Below, piece by piece: positions 52,527 to 64,000 of a stretch of 64,000 nucleotides of DNA. The stretch is taken from contig JAMWET010002891.1 in the NCBI GenBank assembly GCA_024036415.1, forward strand, positions 495,034-559,033. The letters are read 5' to 3'. The position numbers and the translations under genes were made by a program. The notes under the pieces are model-generated. The model was not told the DNA's origin, made no database searches, and saw nothing but the letters and a program-made list of their open reading frames with translations. The stretch's first letter is position 1. The number at the start of each line of letters is the position of its first letter. The stretch comes from Prochilodus magdalenae. Its lineage: Eukaryota; Chordata; Actinopteri; Characiformes; Prochilodontidae.

Positions 52527-55500
52527 CAAAAGAAGAGACAGAGAGTGTGCAATAAGAAAAGGAGGTGAGAGAGAGAGACAGTGAAACAGAAGTAGAGAGA
52601 GAGAGAGAGAGGGTGGCCCGTGCTCGGCCTGCGTGGCTAAAAGGCCTTTAGAATTCCTGCAGAGAGGGCTGAGGGGCGAGTGAATGCAGCCGGCCGGGGG
52701 TCACTGAGCCTTTGTGTAATTGAGGCAGTGGCAGCCTCCCTTTCCTCTTCCTTTCAAAAGGAGCGAGGGATTGTGAAGTGCAGGGAAGGGTTGAGGGAGA
52801 AGGAGAGGATGGAGGAGGGGAAGGAGGTAGGGAGAGGGCTGTTTCAGGGGGCTGGAGGAGGGCTCCCTTTTTTTCTTCTTCTTCGTCTTTTTTTATGAAG
52901 GGGGAGGTTAAGTTGACAGGAACAAAAAGAATGTGTTCCGCTAATTTCTGCAGAGCTGCATCAACAATAATAGGCTCAATTTCTTTATTGCAAATTTTAT
53001 AACTGGCTCCCTCCCCTGTTTCCCACCCATTCTCGCTTCCAGAGTCTTTCAAAGCTCACATACACCTGTGGTCTGAAGCCACAAAACCCCCAGCAACCCA
53101 GTGCCAAACGTTCATCAGGGAAAAAGGCCCTAGAGCTGCTCCTGCTAGAGTGTTAATTAATACCTTACTGTAGCATATAGTTTGTGTGACAGTACACTGC
53201 GGTGAAGCAGAGGGGAACCAAAGCTTGAACAATTCCCTTCATTCCTACTTAATCCTTTTATTTAAAGCCTCTTATTCAAACCAGGTTAACATGCAAAGAG
53301 AGTCAATAGATGTGTTCCATGCACAGAGTTATGCTGTGGTGATGAGGCCTCTTGTGTCGTATAAAGGCATGTGTATGTTGGGGGGTTGTGGTCTGCATTT
53401 CTCTCTGTATGCATATGTGTTGTTCTTCTTTACATGCATGTATATATACATGTGTGCATTCGTGCATGCTTGCATGCACTTGTATGTGTACAGGAGCACA
53501 TGTGTCATTCCTGTCATGCCCATGGCGCCCGTTCACTATAAGCAGCAGGGTGAACAGCATTGTTCAGCGCTGCATCAGCATGCCGTGCATTTAGGAAATA
53601 ATTACCCACCGTCCCGCTGTTTTTATACTCTGTTTCATCTTCTTTAATGGCTGCTTCTTCATTTGCCTCTAATCCCAAACAGGACGTAATGTGCAGAATC
53701 AAGCACCGGCCTTCGGATGAAAAGAAACATGTTCGCCACTGTCCCCATTGGAATGGAGAGGAGGTAGGCCTTTGATCTTCCACTCAAAAGTATTAATGTT
53801 CTGAGTCGGGCCTGCTGTTTCATCTGCGCTTAAAGTCAAAATATCCGGTTTGGAGCCGAGCCTCTGCTATGCAAATCACAGGCCCAAACGCATGCTGTGT
53901 GTTTTTTTTTTGGGGGGGGGGGTATTTTCTATAATATTTTTCAGCAAACTAATGACATCTGTGTGGGTTGATATTGATCTGAGCGCTTTATAGGCACTCC
54001 CCGCAGAGTCAGGACGCACTTTCATTTGACTTGGCTTCGGTTTCTCTCGCAGTGTGCCCCTCAAAGCAGAGAGAGGGGAAACTCAGCTCCTCTCTCTGCT
54101 TGCAACTGAGCAAAGTGACACACAGAAAAAAAACACACCTAGCCGCATTGCTTACTCACACTTGACTGAGGTGCCTCACCTCAGCTCATAAAAAACAGAA
54201 CATGCAAGTTTGCTCATGTCACATCTGAACTCACACTTTGTTTACACTTTGACTTGCTTATTGTTGCAGTCAGGATATAATCTTCATCTCCATTTGTACT
54301 TTTTGAAAATGAATATGTGAAGATTTCACGGTGAATGGACCAATGGAAACATTCAGAATTACCCCAATTGTTTTTTTTTTGTTTTTTGTTTTTTGAATTG
54401 CATTTAAAAGGAAAAGCCCCAAATACTACTTTGTTTTGAATAGATCTAATTTGTGTGGTTGTATCAAAAATGATCATAATTATTTCATAAATTACCTCTC
54501 TTTATTAATGAAAAGTTTTTTTTGTTACTGCAACTTTAATACTGATATAAGTCATGTAGAATTCTGCAATGAGACATTTAGCATCTACAGCTCCCAAAAA
54601 GATAACCATAACCATCTGTGGAAAGTTGCTGTGGCCGGGGAAAGGATTTTCCAACACAGCTCCTTTATAAACAATGGAATATCCAGTTTGCTGTTGACCA
54701 CCGAGCGCCAACATGTGAACGCAACATTAAGACTTAAATGTGAATGGTTGGGGCTTCACTGCTATAGGCTGAAATGGTAGGTGTATGTAAATGAGTTGGT
54801 TCCCATGACATCACAGGAGAAATGAATTTATACATGCTGTTTTTGCAGCTGAGTTTCCATTATAAGGACGGTGATGGTGGAGTGAATAACACATTTTGAA
54901 GCTTCAACAATGCAACAGTCCTAAAACAACATATTGCTTCATTTTTATGAGGGAAATTATTTTCCATGACATGAGCCCTTGAAGAATGTTTTCCTTGTTC
55001 TGTTAAGTTGCAATCATGGAGATTGAGATGTTTTGTTCCAACAGCAACTTTATATTCAGTAGTTATGCACTGAATCTCTGTCGCTATCACTTTTCAAAAA
55101 TGGCCTCTAGAAGTACTTTAAAATGAAAATAATAAGCCATCTGCTCCTCAGTTTTATAATATGGCCTCTACCTTCATAGTATCTACAAAGCTGCATAGCA
55201 GGCCGGGAATCGTACCATATGATGTTTGTATGTAGGATATCTCTTCAACTTGTACTGGCCTTGTTGGTAACTCTGAGCCAACATTGCCCCAATACTCTGC
55301 ACTTCATTACAGTGCTGCAGCCACATGGTTCCTATTCCCCATTAAAATACCTAATTTTCTTATGATATCAAAGACCATGAAAGAAGCTTTAAATTCCAAA
55401 AAATAAACATTCATAGACGGGAGGCCAACATGGTAACTAATATCACATGGCAAACACCAATAAATCATAAGAAATGTCCTGTGGGAGTATTATGAAGGCT

Positions 55501-57479
55501 ATGAATGTTTTCTCTTAATCGCTGGTTTTGTCTGTGTGTTTGAATTCCCCCTCTATGCAGATGTTTTCTGGTGTTTGCAAAATATCTGAGCATTATGTCA
55601 TTTTGATCTGCTTAAATTCTCATCCAGTATATCTGTGACTGAGTCTCGGCCCTAAATACTTGTGGGAGACCAAAAGGCTTCTATACTTTAGTGTGTTGTG
55701 TATTGTTTAGACATTTTGAATGCATTGCCGGCTTGGTTCTAAGTGCCTATTTTCTCCACAGGTATTGGACACATTGTGGAGACGACATTGCATATCGGCC
55801 ATTTCATTACCAAAGCATCGTAATCTACTGAATTAGCTTCGACTACAGCCCCACAGTTTGCTATTTATGTATTTAGACTTTAGGTATTCATGAGGATTAT
55901 CTTATTGCTTGTTTGAACCCAATGCATTAATTCAGTGTTAGCTATTGCCTTGAAAAAAAAAAACAGGGTTAAGCTTAAATAACTTACATTACAACTGTAA
56001 CTTAAGTTACAGTTACTTTCTAACTTCAAGTTATCCACACATCTGTAGCATATAAAAGGTTCACTCAGACATCCCAATAATTACAAATGGTTTCCACTGA
56101 GCTGGCAGTACTCTACATTTTCGGATTCTGCTTACTTTTAAATTAGTCACGTTGACTTAATTCAAGTACTCTTCTTTGTGTAACATGTTGGTGAACACAA
56201 AACACCATGATGGTGAGAGTAAAAGTAAAAAAAAAAGTAATAGGCATCCAAATTTTACATTTAACATGAGACTGCGTGACACTGTGACAAGACTGTGTTA
56301 TAAATTATATTTTTAAATTAGAAAAAAATAAGTTTTTATAAATAAGTTAAAATAATAAGTCAACATAACCTAATATAAACCAATCAAACTGCTAAGAGTA
56401 CTCATGGCCACATGGTGAGCATTTAGATCCCATTGTTTTAAAATAAATGCTTCCCAAAATCTAAGAAACAGTGTGTAAAAATAAGAATTGTCATTCTTAA
56501 AACAAATATTTTCTAAAAAAATATTATGATTATTTGTGTGTAGAAATGTTCATAGCTGTGCTCATAGCATAGAGTCACAAACTGCTAAAGTTTTTTTAGG
56601 TAAAGTTTTTTTTGGTGAAGTCACAAAGCAAAAGCAAAACAGATTTTAGTCTGAAGTGTAACTCTGTAAAAAGTCGTTATGAAGTTTTGAACTTTGAGCC
56701 AGTTTGTTAGAAAGATCCATATACACCATGCAACTGAGGAAAGTTAAAGGTCTCCTTTTAGTTCCCAGCTGATGAGTGTGGTTTGTGCAGAATTCTCTCT
56801 TAAGCTGGCATTCATGATGTCTATAATGTACTTATAACTGTGTACCTACCTGGCATTGGCTCATCTGTGTCTTATCACCGGCAGGAAACGACCTCACTTC
56901 CCTGAGGAATGACTTCATACGGAATTATGTGCCGCCACAGTGTCTCCCAGTTTTACTGCGTCTTCCCAGTGTAAACAGTCCAGTTTATCCCAGTGTCACC
57001 AACTCACAGACTCATATTCATGCTGGCCTGGGGCCACTGACCTTCTCAAACGAGCTTGAAACTGGAAAGGTTAGGAGGACACAGGGTAGGTGAAGCAGGG
57101 GTCCAAAGGAAACAGGTAGGCCAAACCGAGGCAGATATACTGTATTTAGATATAGCAACCTACATCAGATGTGAGAACCATGTTTATTTCATCATCTGTA
57201 CTTGTGAAGTCTCTCTTGGCCTACTGCCCTGCTCTTTTGTGTTTACGAGTTAAACAGCTTGTTTTTCTGGCTGGCAGCAGTGTTGAATGAAGGAAGTTGT
57301 TTCCGTATGACTCCTTACTCCATTCCTCACAGCCTCTCTGTCTCTGTCAGCCACCGGAATAAATCGGGTGATTCATGACTGCTAGATCATCAGTCACCCA
57401 ACCAAAAGACTTTTTCTGCATATAGCGTGCATGCGCGTGTTTGTGTGTGCGCGCTTCAAGATGTAGAGCATGTAATAAA
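52521..57479. other. Gene-free region, one exon-like block
   Basis: No gene recognised. 53,683-53,763 looks like an 81-nt exon (acceptor after a pyrimidine tract, cccaaacag; donor GAG|GTAGGC; 27 open codons) but has no partner exons or known family. A T9G12 run lies at 53,907-53,930. The rest is unremarkable, AT-rich in 54.3-56.7 kb. Confidence 0.35.
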
Positions 57480-57780
57480 TCTCTTTCTTTTAGCGTTTGG
57501 GAGCGTGTGAGTGCGTCTGGAAGCCGGAGTGGCCCGAGGCTCCGCTCACTGGAACAATGCAAAGATCAAAGGCCCGAGGACTGACAAGTGATGAGTGGCT
57601 TCCCCTGGCCGGAGCACCGTAGCCAGGCTCACACCTGTACCAGGTGATTACAGGTAGATCTGCCTGCCTCTAATTGGACAATAAATGCAGCTCTCAGCCA
57701 GCTAATGGCAGCAGTCTGCCTCAGCGACGCCACACTGCCATTTGGCCGTCGCCAGCCCTACCTGAGTCTCTCTTTCGCTC
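57480..57780. promoter_or_regulatory. Candidate enhancer-like block with SOX/TCF-like sites
   Basis: Unique, GC-balanced sequence with acaatgcaaagatcaaagg (SOX-like acaat, TCF/LEF-like atcaaag), paired E-boxes (cacacctg, ccaggtg), and cctctaattggacaataaa. Sp9 responds to Wnt and FGF in fin/limb ectoderm (family knowledge), so a TCF site is plausible. Function is inferred. Confidence 0.3.
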
Positions 57781-58056
57781 ACTCACAGCTGAGAAGATGA
57801 CATAGTCAAGGTCTATTCAGAGAAAACAACAAGACAAATTACAATCCAAGCCTTTAATGTGAGAGTCAGAGAGAGGAGAGAGGCAGAGAGGGAAGTCTCT
57901 CTCGTACTGCTCCGCTGGAACTTACTGAATGAAAGAATCCATTTGTTTATTTATGTTTTGTCATTCTTTCACCTGTACTCAGGTATGTGAAATTGAAGGA
58001 ATTTGTTGATTAATGAATTTAATAAGTGGACTATATAAGTTAAGCCTTGATTGTGG

Positions 58057-58277
58057 TTGGTGTAGCTCAGCGGGTAACACCACTACCTGCCAGGGAGCCA
58101 CCACCACAAGTGGGAGACTGGGGTTTGAATCCCGGTCTGGGTGACTATACTGGGCTACACCAATAAGAGTCCTTGGGCAGGACTCCTAACACTACATTGG
58201 CCTACCTGTAATATGATTAACCTTGTAAGTCGCTCTGGATAAGAGCGTCAGCTAAATGCCGTAAATGTAAATGATAG
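58057..58277 (+). mobile_element. tRNA-derived SINE
   Basis: The head has polymerase III promoter boxes: A box tggtgtagctcagcggg and B box ggtttgaatcc. The body ends with gtaagtcgctctggataag agcgtcagctaaatgcc, the conserved 3' part of fish V-SINE-like elements, followed by a short (taaatg) tail. It looks nearly full length (about 220 bp). Confidence 0.85.
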
Positions 58278-58429
58278 CACTTTATTGTAAGTGATGCCTT
58301 ATAGATGATATAGATAGTGGATGTATTGTTGATATCTCACTTTGTTACTTCCACTGAGCAAAACCTAACCTTACCCAAAAGCTAACCAACACCCTGGCAC
58401 TAATACAGGCAGAGAGTGGCTCTTTTTTT

Positions 58430-59322
58430 TTCTTATCCCTAACCTTAACCTCAACCCAAAACCTAATCCTAACCCTAACCTTAAACTCAACCCAAAATCT
58501 AATCCTAACCCTTATCCTGCACCTAATCATAACTCTAGCCTTAAACTCAATGCCAAACCTAATCCTAAAGCTTACCCTGGACTCAGTCTTGACCTTAACC
58601 TTAAACTCATACCAAAACCTAATTCTAACCCTAATCTTAAACTCAACCCAAAATCTAATCCTAACCCTTATCCTGCACCTAATCATAACTCTAACCTTAA
58701 ACTCAATGCCAAACCTAATCCTAATCCTTATCCTGGGTTCGGTCTTCACCTTAACCTTAAACTCATACCAAAATCTAATTCTAACCCTAACCTTAAACTC
58801 AACCCAAAATCTAATCCTAACACTTATCCTGCACCTGATCATAACTCTAGCCTTAAACTCAATGCCAAACCTAATCCTAATCCTTATCCTGGGTTCGGTC
58901 TTCACCTTAACCTTAAACTCATACCAAAATCTAATTCTAACCCTAACCTTAAACTCAACCCAAAATCTAATCCTAACCCTTATCCTGCACCTGATCATAA
59001 CTCTAGCCTTAAACTCAATGCCAAACCTAATCCTAATCCTTATCCTGGGTTCGGTCTTGACCTTAAGCTTAAACTCATACCAAAATCTAATGCTAACCCT
59101 AATCTTAAACTCAACCCAAAATCTAATCCTAACCCTTATCCTGCACCTAATCATAACTCTAGCCTTAAACTCAATGCCAAACCTAATCCTAATCCTTATC
59201 CTGGGTTCGGTCTTCACCTTAACCTTAAACTCATACCAAAATCTCATCCTAACCCTAATCTTAAACTCAACTCAAAATCTAATCCTAACACTTATCCTGC
59301 ACCTAATCATAACTCTAGCCTT
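58430..59322. repeat. 156-bp minisatellite of telomere-like hexamers, about 5.7 copies
   Basis: Tandem array with an exact period of 156 bp: the landmark (g/a)gtctt.acctta starts at 58,585, 58,741, 58,897, 59,053 and 59,209. Each unit is about 26 degenerate hexamers such as cctaac, cttaac, cctaat and ccttat, close to the vertebrate telomere strand CCCTAA. Because 156 is a multiple of 3 and units lack stops, long frames stay open on both strands. These are not genes. Confidence 0.95.
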
Positions 59323-60059
59323 AATTTGTTGTTTGTTTATCCCTTCATTGTATATCATCACTGTCTGCAAATAAACCTTGCATCTCCATTTTAAAACATA
59401 ATTATGTAATGCCAGTTGCTCTTTACATTATGTAAAATTGTTATTATTTATTTCAATAGTTTTTAGAATAAAATTGTTATATGTTCAGTTCAGATTTATT
59501 TCCTCTTCATGAAAAGTGGTAGCCTTGTTAATATTCTTTTCTTTGGCCTGTGAAGTTCAACTTGTACTCATGTAAGAAAGGAAAATTAATCAAATGATGT
59601 ATTCCTACAGATACCAAAATCTGCATTTGTAAAACTCAAAGTGTTACGTAACCGTACTTTTGTGCCTAAAATAATTTCTTTGCTCTAGACTTCTTTTTAA
59701 AGAGCTCATGGAAAACTGGATTTCTCTTACTTAAATTCACAACAATACAGTAATTGTCCAAAAAAAGGCATTGTTTTTGTGACATCATGAAAGATAACAC
59801 AGTTAGATGTTCATCTTACATAAAGAGGTGGATGTTCATTTTGTGCTGAAGTTTTTCAATTTAGACAGCTTTTTAAATCCAGCACAATACAGGGCAGCCA
59901 TCAGACAAGAGGTCATTTATGTACAGCAATACTGTCGAAGTCACAGTAACAAAAACACCTGTTTAATTCTAATACATAAATATAGGCTGGTAGGAATACA
60001 TAATTACCGTATTTTGACATGTAAAACCACAAACTGAAAAAAATACAATTGAAAAAATG
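59323..60059. other. No gene seen
   Basis: AT-rich intergenic DNA after the minisatellite. Short frames only, none recognisable. Confidence 0.4.
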
Positions 60060-60420
60060 TAGAAAATGGGTCCTTTAATGTCAGTGCCCGCATGCTAAAA
60101 GCTATTACACGCCCTGCATTGTGCATTAAGTAAAAAAAGGTCCCAAAAAGGTTCTTTGAGCAATCCTATAGAAGAATCATTTTGGTATCACAAAGAGCCA
60201 CGTTTCAAAAAGTGATTTGTGAGAATTAAGAACCTTTTAAAGGTTTTAAGAACCTTCATATAATGTACCGGTTCTATACCAAAGTAAGAGTGCTTCCAAG
60301 AGCCTTCACATTATGTGAAAGTTTTTAAAATTTTAGAAAGGTTTTTCACAAATCTCATTTATCATCAACTGAAGGTTTATAAGGAACTAAATCAGGGTCC
60401 AGGACTCCACATGAACAACC
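60060..60420. repeat. Diverged AGAACCTT-rich dispersed repeat
   Basis: Repeated short phrases (aaaggttctttgag, aagaaccttttaaagg, aagaaccttcatataatg, gaaggtttataaggaac) resemble a common fish non-autonomous DNA repeat built from 'ggttctt/aagaacc' motifs. Ends not resolved. Confidence 0.45.
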
Positions 60421-62251
60421 CTTTTTTGCCATGTATATGTTTAGAAGTGTAGTGGATTTACTCACTCTCAGCTTTGTGTGTGATCATATAGATGCCTGGC
60501 GGTCTTCTACGTCATATAGTGCCATGACAGAGACGGGCCCAGACACCCTTCCTTTATGGTAACACAGTTAATGAGTGACCTCATGTTGTAACAGGCAAGC
60601 GGCACTGCTGAGAATGGAACATGAATCCCAGTATTAGAGTTCACATCTGTGGTACCAGGTACATATGACTTTTCTAGAAATTTCACATTTTTGAGTATTG
60701 TAACATACTTGTTATTATTTCTGTACAGAATTGTGAAATATACTAATTTTTGTAATACAAAATGATCTAAATAAAATTGCTATGTACAAATATCCTTTGT
60801 TGTATAGTTGCTTATTTGTTTGATTAACATGTTGTGATGTAAAGCCTCAAAAACCTAAAAGGGTATAGTTTTCCACAGAAATCTTTGCAGTGGGCATTTT
60901 CTGTCCAGAGATCTTGTATATAGGCTGAATATTCTGTATAAGCCTGGGAAAAAAGGGTATGTAAATTGCTCTCCAGTTGAAGATGCCTCCTAACCCTTGT
61001 GTTACTGGAGGCCAGTACAGCATGAGAGGTGCTGAAGAGAAGTCAGGGCTTTGGCCTCTAAACTGCAGCGCATATCGTGGAGAGCAGAAACCACTCACAG
61101 CTCCAAACATTCACTAGTGCATCACTTTAACCACTGCACACCCCACTGACCCGCGCTCCAATGAGGAAGCACACAGACACATACACGTTCATTAATGCAG
61201 GGATCAGAGCACCAATACAGCTGCCTTTCATCCACATTCTCACTGCAGGAGACACTCTGGTTCTTTGTGTGTATATGTGTGTGTCTGTATGTGTGTGCAC
61301 ATATGTGACGCTGGTACAGTAGGGTGTATGTGTGTGAGAATGTGTACATGTGCATGTTTGAAGTCTGTTGAGGTGGCGACTGGATGCTCGTTTGGATGTT
61401 AGTGTAATTGCGGTGGAGAGATCAAAGGCTGGCAGGACGAGTGATGTTTCGGAGGAGGCTTTAACTGTTGCACTCTCTCTCTTTCTCTCTCTCCCTCTCT
61501 TGCTTCTCTTTCTTTCTCTCTCCCTCCCCTCCAGCCACTGGCTGCCCCCTGCACATCCTTGCTTGTAAAAAATGATTAAGGCCATGTTTGTCATGCATTT
61601 ATGGCATTGCGTGATAGAGAATAGCATCTAATGCCGCCTGCCCCCGGGTTCTTGTCCCGCTGCACGGCCTTACGCAAATTACCTATGTCTCAATTTGTGT
61701 TCCAGAATGTCATCTCTCTCAGGTTAATCACACTACGCTAAACAGTCATCCCTGCCCTCATTGGCTTAATGTATTTATTCATTCATTTATTCACCTAATT
61801 AGCCTAACTTTTTTTTAACAGGTGGTTCATTTTTCATTACATTTATTATATTAAATATGAAGAATACAATGCAGTTGCTGCTTGGAAAATTTAGCGTAAA
61901 TACTAAGACCCCTGCTTTCTGGTGGGCTCCAGGGAGATAGAGGCGGTTTTATAATGTGCTCTAAAGTCAATTGGTGCCTCTTGAGTAGGTGTGTTGACCT
62001 TTAAGAGAGAGGGAGGCATGACTGCACTGAGTGAGTCTAGCAGAATGCCAGAGTGCTAATGCCACTTAGCAAGCATCTTAGTAGGGTTGCATTTGAGTGT
62101 GTATGTGTGTGCACTCATGAGGCATTGAAGACATTTGTTCTTGGTGGAATACATTGTGTCTGTCTTTGTATGGTTCCTCATGCATGTATAGTAATGTGTA
62201 TGCATGCCAGTCATTTTATCTATGCATAACTATGAGTAACTTGTTATGCAT
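60421..62251. other. Gene-free region with candidate non-coding elements
   Basis: No gene recognised. CT-rich at 61,470-61,530. Blocks at about 61,565-61,740 (aatgattaaggccatg, cttacgcaaattacc) and 61,900-62,050 have regulatory-like texture. Confidence 0.35.
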
Positions 62252-62284
62252 ATACATACATACATACATACATACATACATACA
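62252..62284. repeat. (CATA)n microsatellite
   Basis: About eight CATA units. Confidence 0.9.
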
Positions 62285-64000
62285 TCACTTTGTACATGAA
62301 AATATGTTACAAGTGGCTGGAAAGTAGTCTCATAACTTAGACTTAAGACTATTGCCAGGGAATCTGGTGGGTTTTGTTGCTCAGCTTGACCAACAACTGA
62401 GGACTTCTGATGATAATGCAAAATATTATTATAGTGCAGAAACAGAAAAATATAGAGAAGTTGTAATGAAAATATAAATACTGATATAATATAATATAAA
62501 TATTCTAATATAAATACCAAATTTACAATTAGAAGTCAATTAAAAGTAGAAGTATGGAATAGAAAATAGACTTGAGTCATAAAGTGTCTACATACATGCG
62601 CAAGTATGTTTTACCTCCAAAAAGCTGTTAAGGCTGGATATTTAATAAACTAGGCTAAATGTATTCCATAACAGTAAAAAAACAACATATTCAGAATGCA
62701 TTTATATAGATCATCACAAGCAGATAAGAAAACTGCTGTTGTAAGTTTCATTTAATTCACATTGTTCCACGTCGTTGCTGGTTGGCAGATTATTCATGAT
62801 TCTTTGGTTAATATGTTTCATTTTATCATGTTATTGTGTCTTGCATCGCCTGCTTCAGTCCATGTATCATGTTAACATTTAACACACTGTGGTGTCCTGC
62901 TACTGGCTGGTTTGCTTATAGGCTTCTAAAGTAATGTGCAGAGCCACAGTGGAGCACTGGACTCTCAGTAGTCACCCTAATTTGGGCAGTGGGGTAGTTT
63001 GTGATGGTTTACTGTTGGTCATCAAAAAGAGATGTTTGGTAAAAGTGACCCGCCTGCTAGCCCGGCAATTAAATAAGCACTGGGCAGTCACTGGGCAGCC
63101 ACTGTTGTGGTTTATAATAAAAGAACTCTGGCTTTTGCAGGAACTTTGGTAAAAAAAAAAAAAAGAAGCTGTTTCTTACTTTCTGTTATTGATTAATAAT
63201 TAGTAAACAAAACATATTTTGGTTGTATATGTTTTTCAATATAGTGATTGAGTAGTCCAAAAATATTCGTCTAAAAATATGAAAAACAATACATATTCTG
63301 ATAACTGCCTTTACAAAACCTGTGCTGAACACAGCTAAACTTGGTATGTGAGCATGGTGTGGTAACTAATAGACAGTACAGATCTTTGCACAAGGATCAA
63401 TTAGTAAAGTAATGAGTTTCATATAGTAAATATGCACTAGCCATATGAGAATGATTTGTAGGTAATCTACTGCCCTATTCCAACAGGATTAGGTTTACCT
63501 GGAGAAGTGCTGTAATCTGGGTGAGTACTGACAACCTCTGTGATTTTAATGAAGTATGAATATGCCATGTCTGTAGTCTTCAGAGGTCTGCTGAGTAATA
63601 AGTATGGAGTGAAGTACCTGTAACCAGAGGTGGGAAGTCACATATAAGTCTCAAGTCTGATTTTCTGACTTGAGATATCTGATTTTCATATGAACAATAT
63701 TGAGATACTAAAGCAATATAAATAAAAACATTAAACTGTCTTTCTGTAAAATCTAAAGAATAGAAATGCAGTTTTCTTGTGAGGGAAAATCATTGTTAAA
63801 TATAATGAGTATTTCTTATTACTTATATAAAAATAGCTACAATTCAACTAAAGCATATCTTACAAAACTAAAGGTTGCAGTGTGTCTATGGGGTGGTTTA
63901 CTAAATTACAAGTGATTGTAATCTGCAGGTTTAAGTGATTGTGTCTCAGTAAAGTTGTAGTATGTTATAGTTTTACAGTGTACGTGTTTTTTCACTTGTA
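62285..64000. other. Gene-free right end of window
   Basis: AT-rich sequence without recognisable genes. At 63,114-63,119 an AATAAA is followed about 35 bp later by an A14 run (63,152-63,165). This could be the tail of a retroposed RNA copy beginning near 62,930, but no parent gene is recognised. Confidence 0.35.

Noticed and set aside
58057..58130. Functional tRNA gene
   Set aside because: A and B boxes are present but the cloverleaf is not convincing and the sequence continues into a SINE body; it is a tRNA-derived SINE.
58345..59374. Long frames on both strands (300 and 274 codons)
   Set aside because: They lie wholly within a 156-bp tandem repeat whose period is a multiple of three. The peptides are simple 52-residue repeats of Leu/Ile/Thr/Asn or Arg/Ile/Val/Lys without any domain.
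60847..61110. Minus-strand 87-codon frame (MFGAVSGFCSPRYALQF...)
   Set aside because: Looks protein-like by composition but has no recognised family, no splice partners and no promoter context.

Overview
This is vertebrate genomic DNA: spliced genes with GT-AG introns, CCAAT/GC-box and ETS-type promoters, dense microsatellites and fish-type transposon relics. The tRNA-derived SINE near 58.1 kb, the Tc1-like and L2-like relics and several dispersed repeats point to a ray-finned (teleost) fish. The species cannot be named from the window.

Gene-rich left part (0.9-27.3 kb). Four complete genes were recovered by joining exons by hand at consensus splice sites with phase checks. They are gpr155 (LYCHOS, +, 14 coding exons, 793 aa), scrn3 (secernin-3, -, 7 coding exons, 418 aa), cir1 (RBPJ corepressor/splicing-associated factor, +, 10 coding exons, about 524 aa) and sp9 (Sp/KLF zinc-finger factor, -, 2 coding exons, 442 aa). 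This is the conserved vertebrate block GPR155-SCRN3-CIR1-SP9. gpr155 and scrn3 converge, scrn3 and cir1 share a divergent promoter with ETS sites, and cir1 and sp9 converge. The genes are not functionally linked as in an operon: gpr155 acts at the lysosome, scrn3 is a C69-family protein, and cir1 and sp9 are nuclear regulators.

Gene-poor right part (27.3-64 kb). No intact protein gene is recognisable upstream of sp9. The region holds many AT-homeobox-rich, repeat-free stretches that look like conserved non-coding elements around a developmental transcription factor (inferred; no alignment was possible). It also holds microsatellites, a 95-bp poly-G tract, a Tc1-like relic, foldback DNA elements, an L2-like reverse transcriptase relic, a tRNA-derived SINE and a 156-bp minisatellite made of telomere-like hexamers. 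At 32,755-32,890 there is a frameshifted exon resembling part of OLA1, the gene that neighbours SP9 in other vertebrates. This suggests that ola1 decayed here while the putative regulatory DNA around it remained.

Most unusual structures: (1) an approximately 1-kb insertion in gpr155 intron 9 that is a near-identical copy of sequence 2.6 kb downstream in the same gene. It lacks the DEP-domain exon and is bounded by a 35-bp direct repeat. (2) The ola1 exon fossil. (3) The 156-bp higher-order repeat, which is open in a reading frame on both strands.
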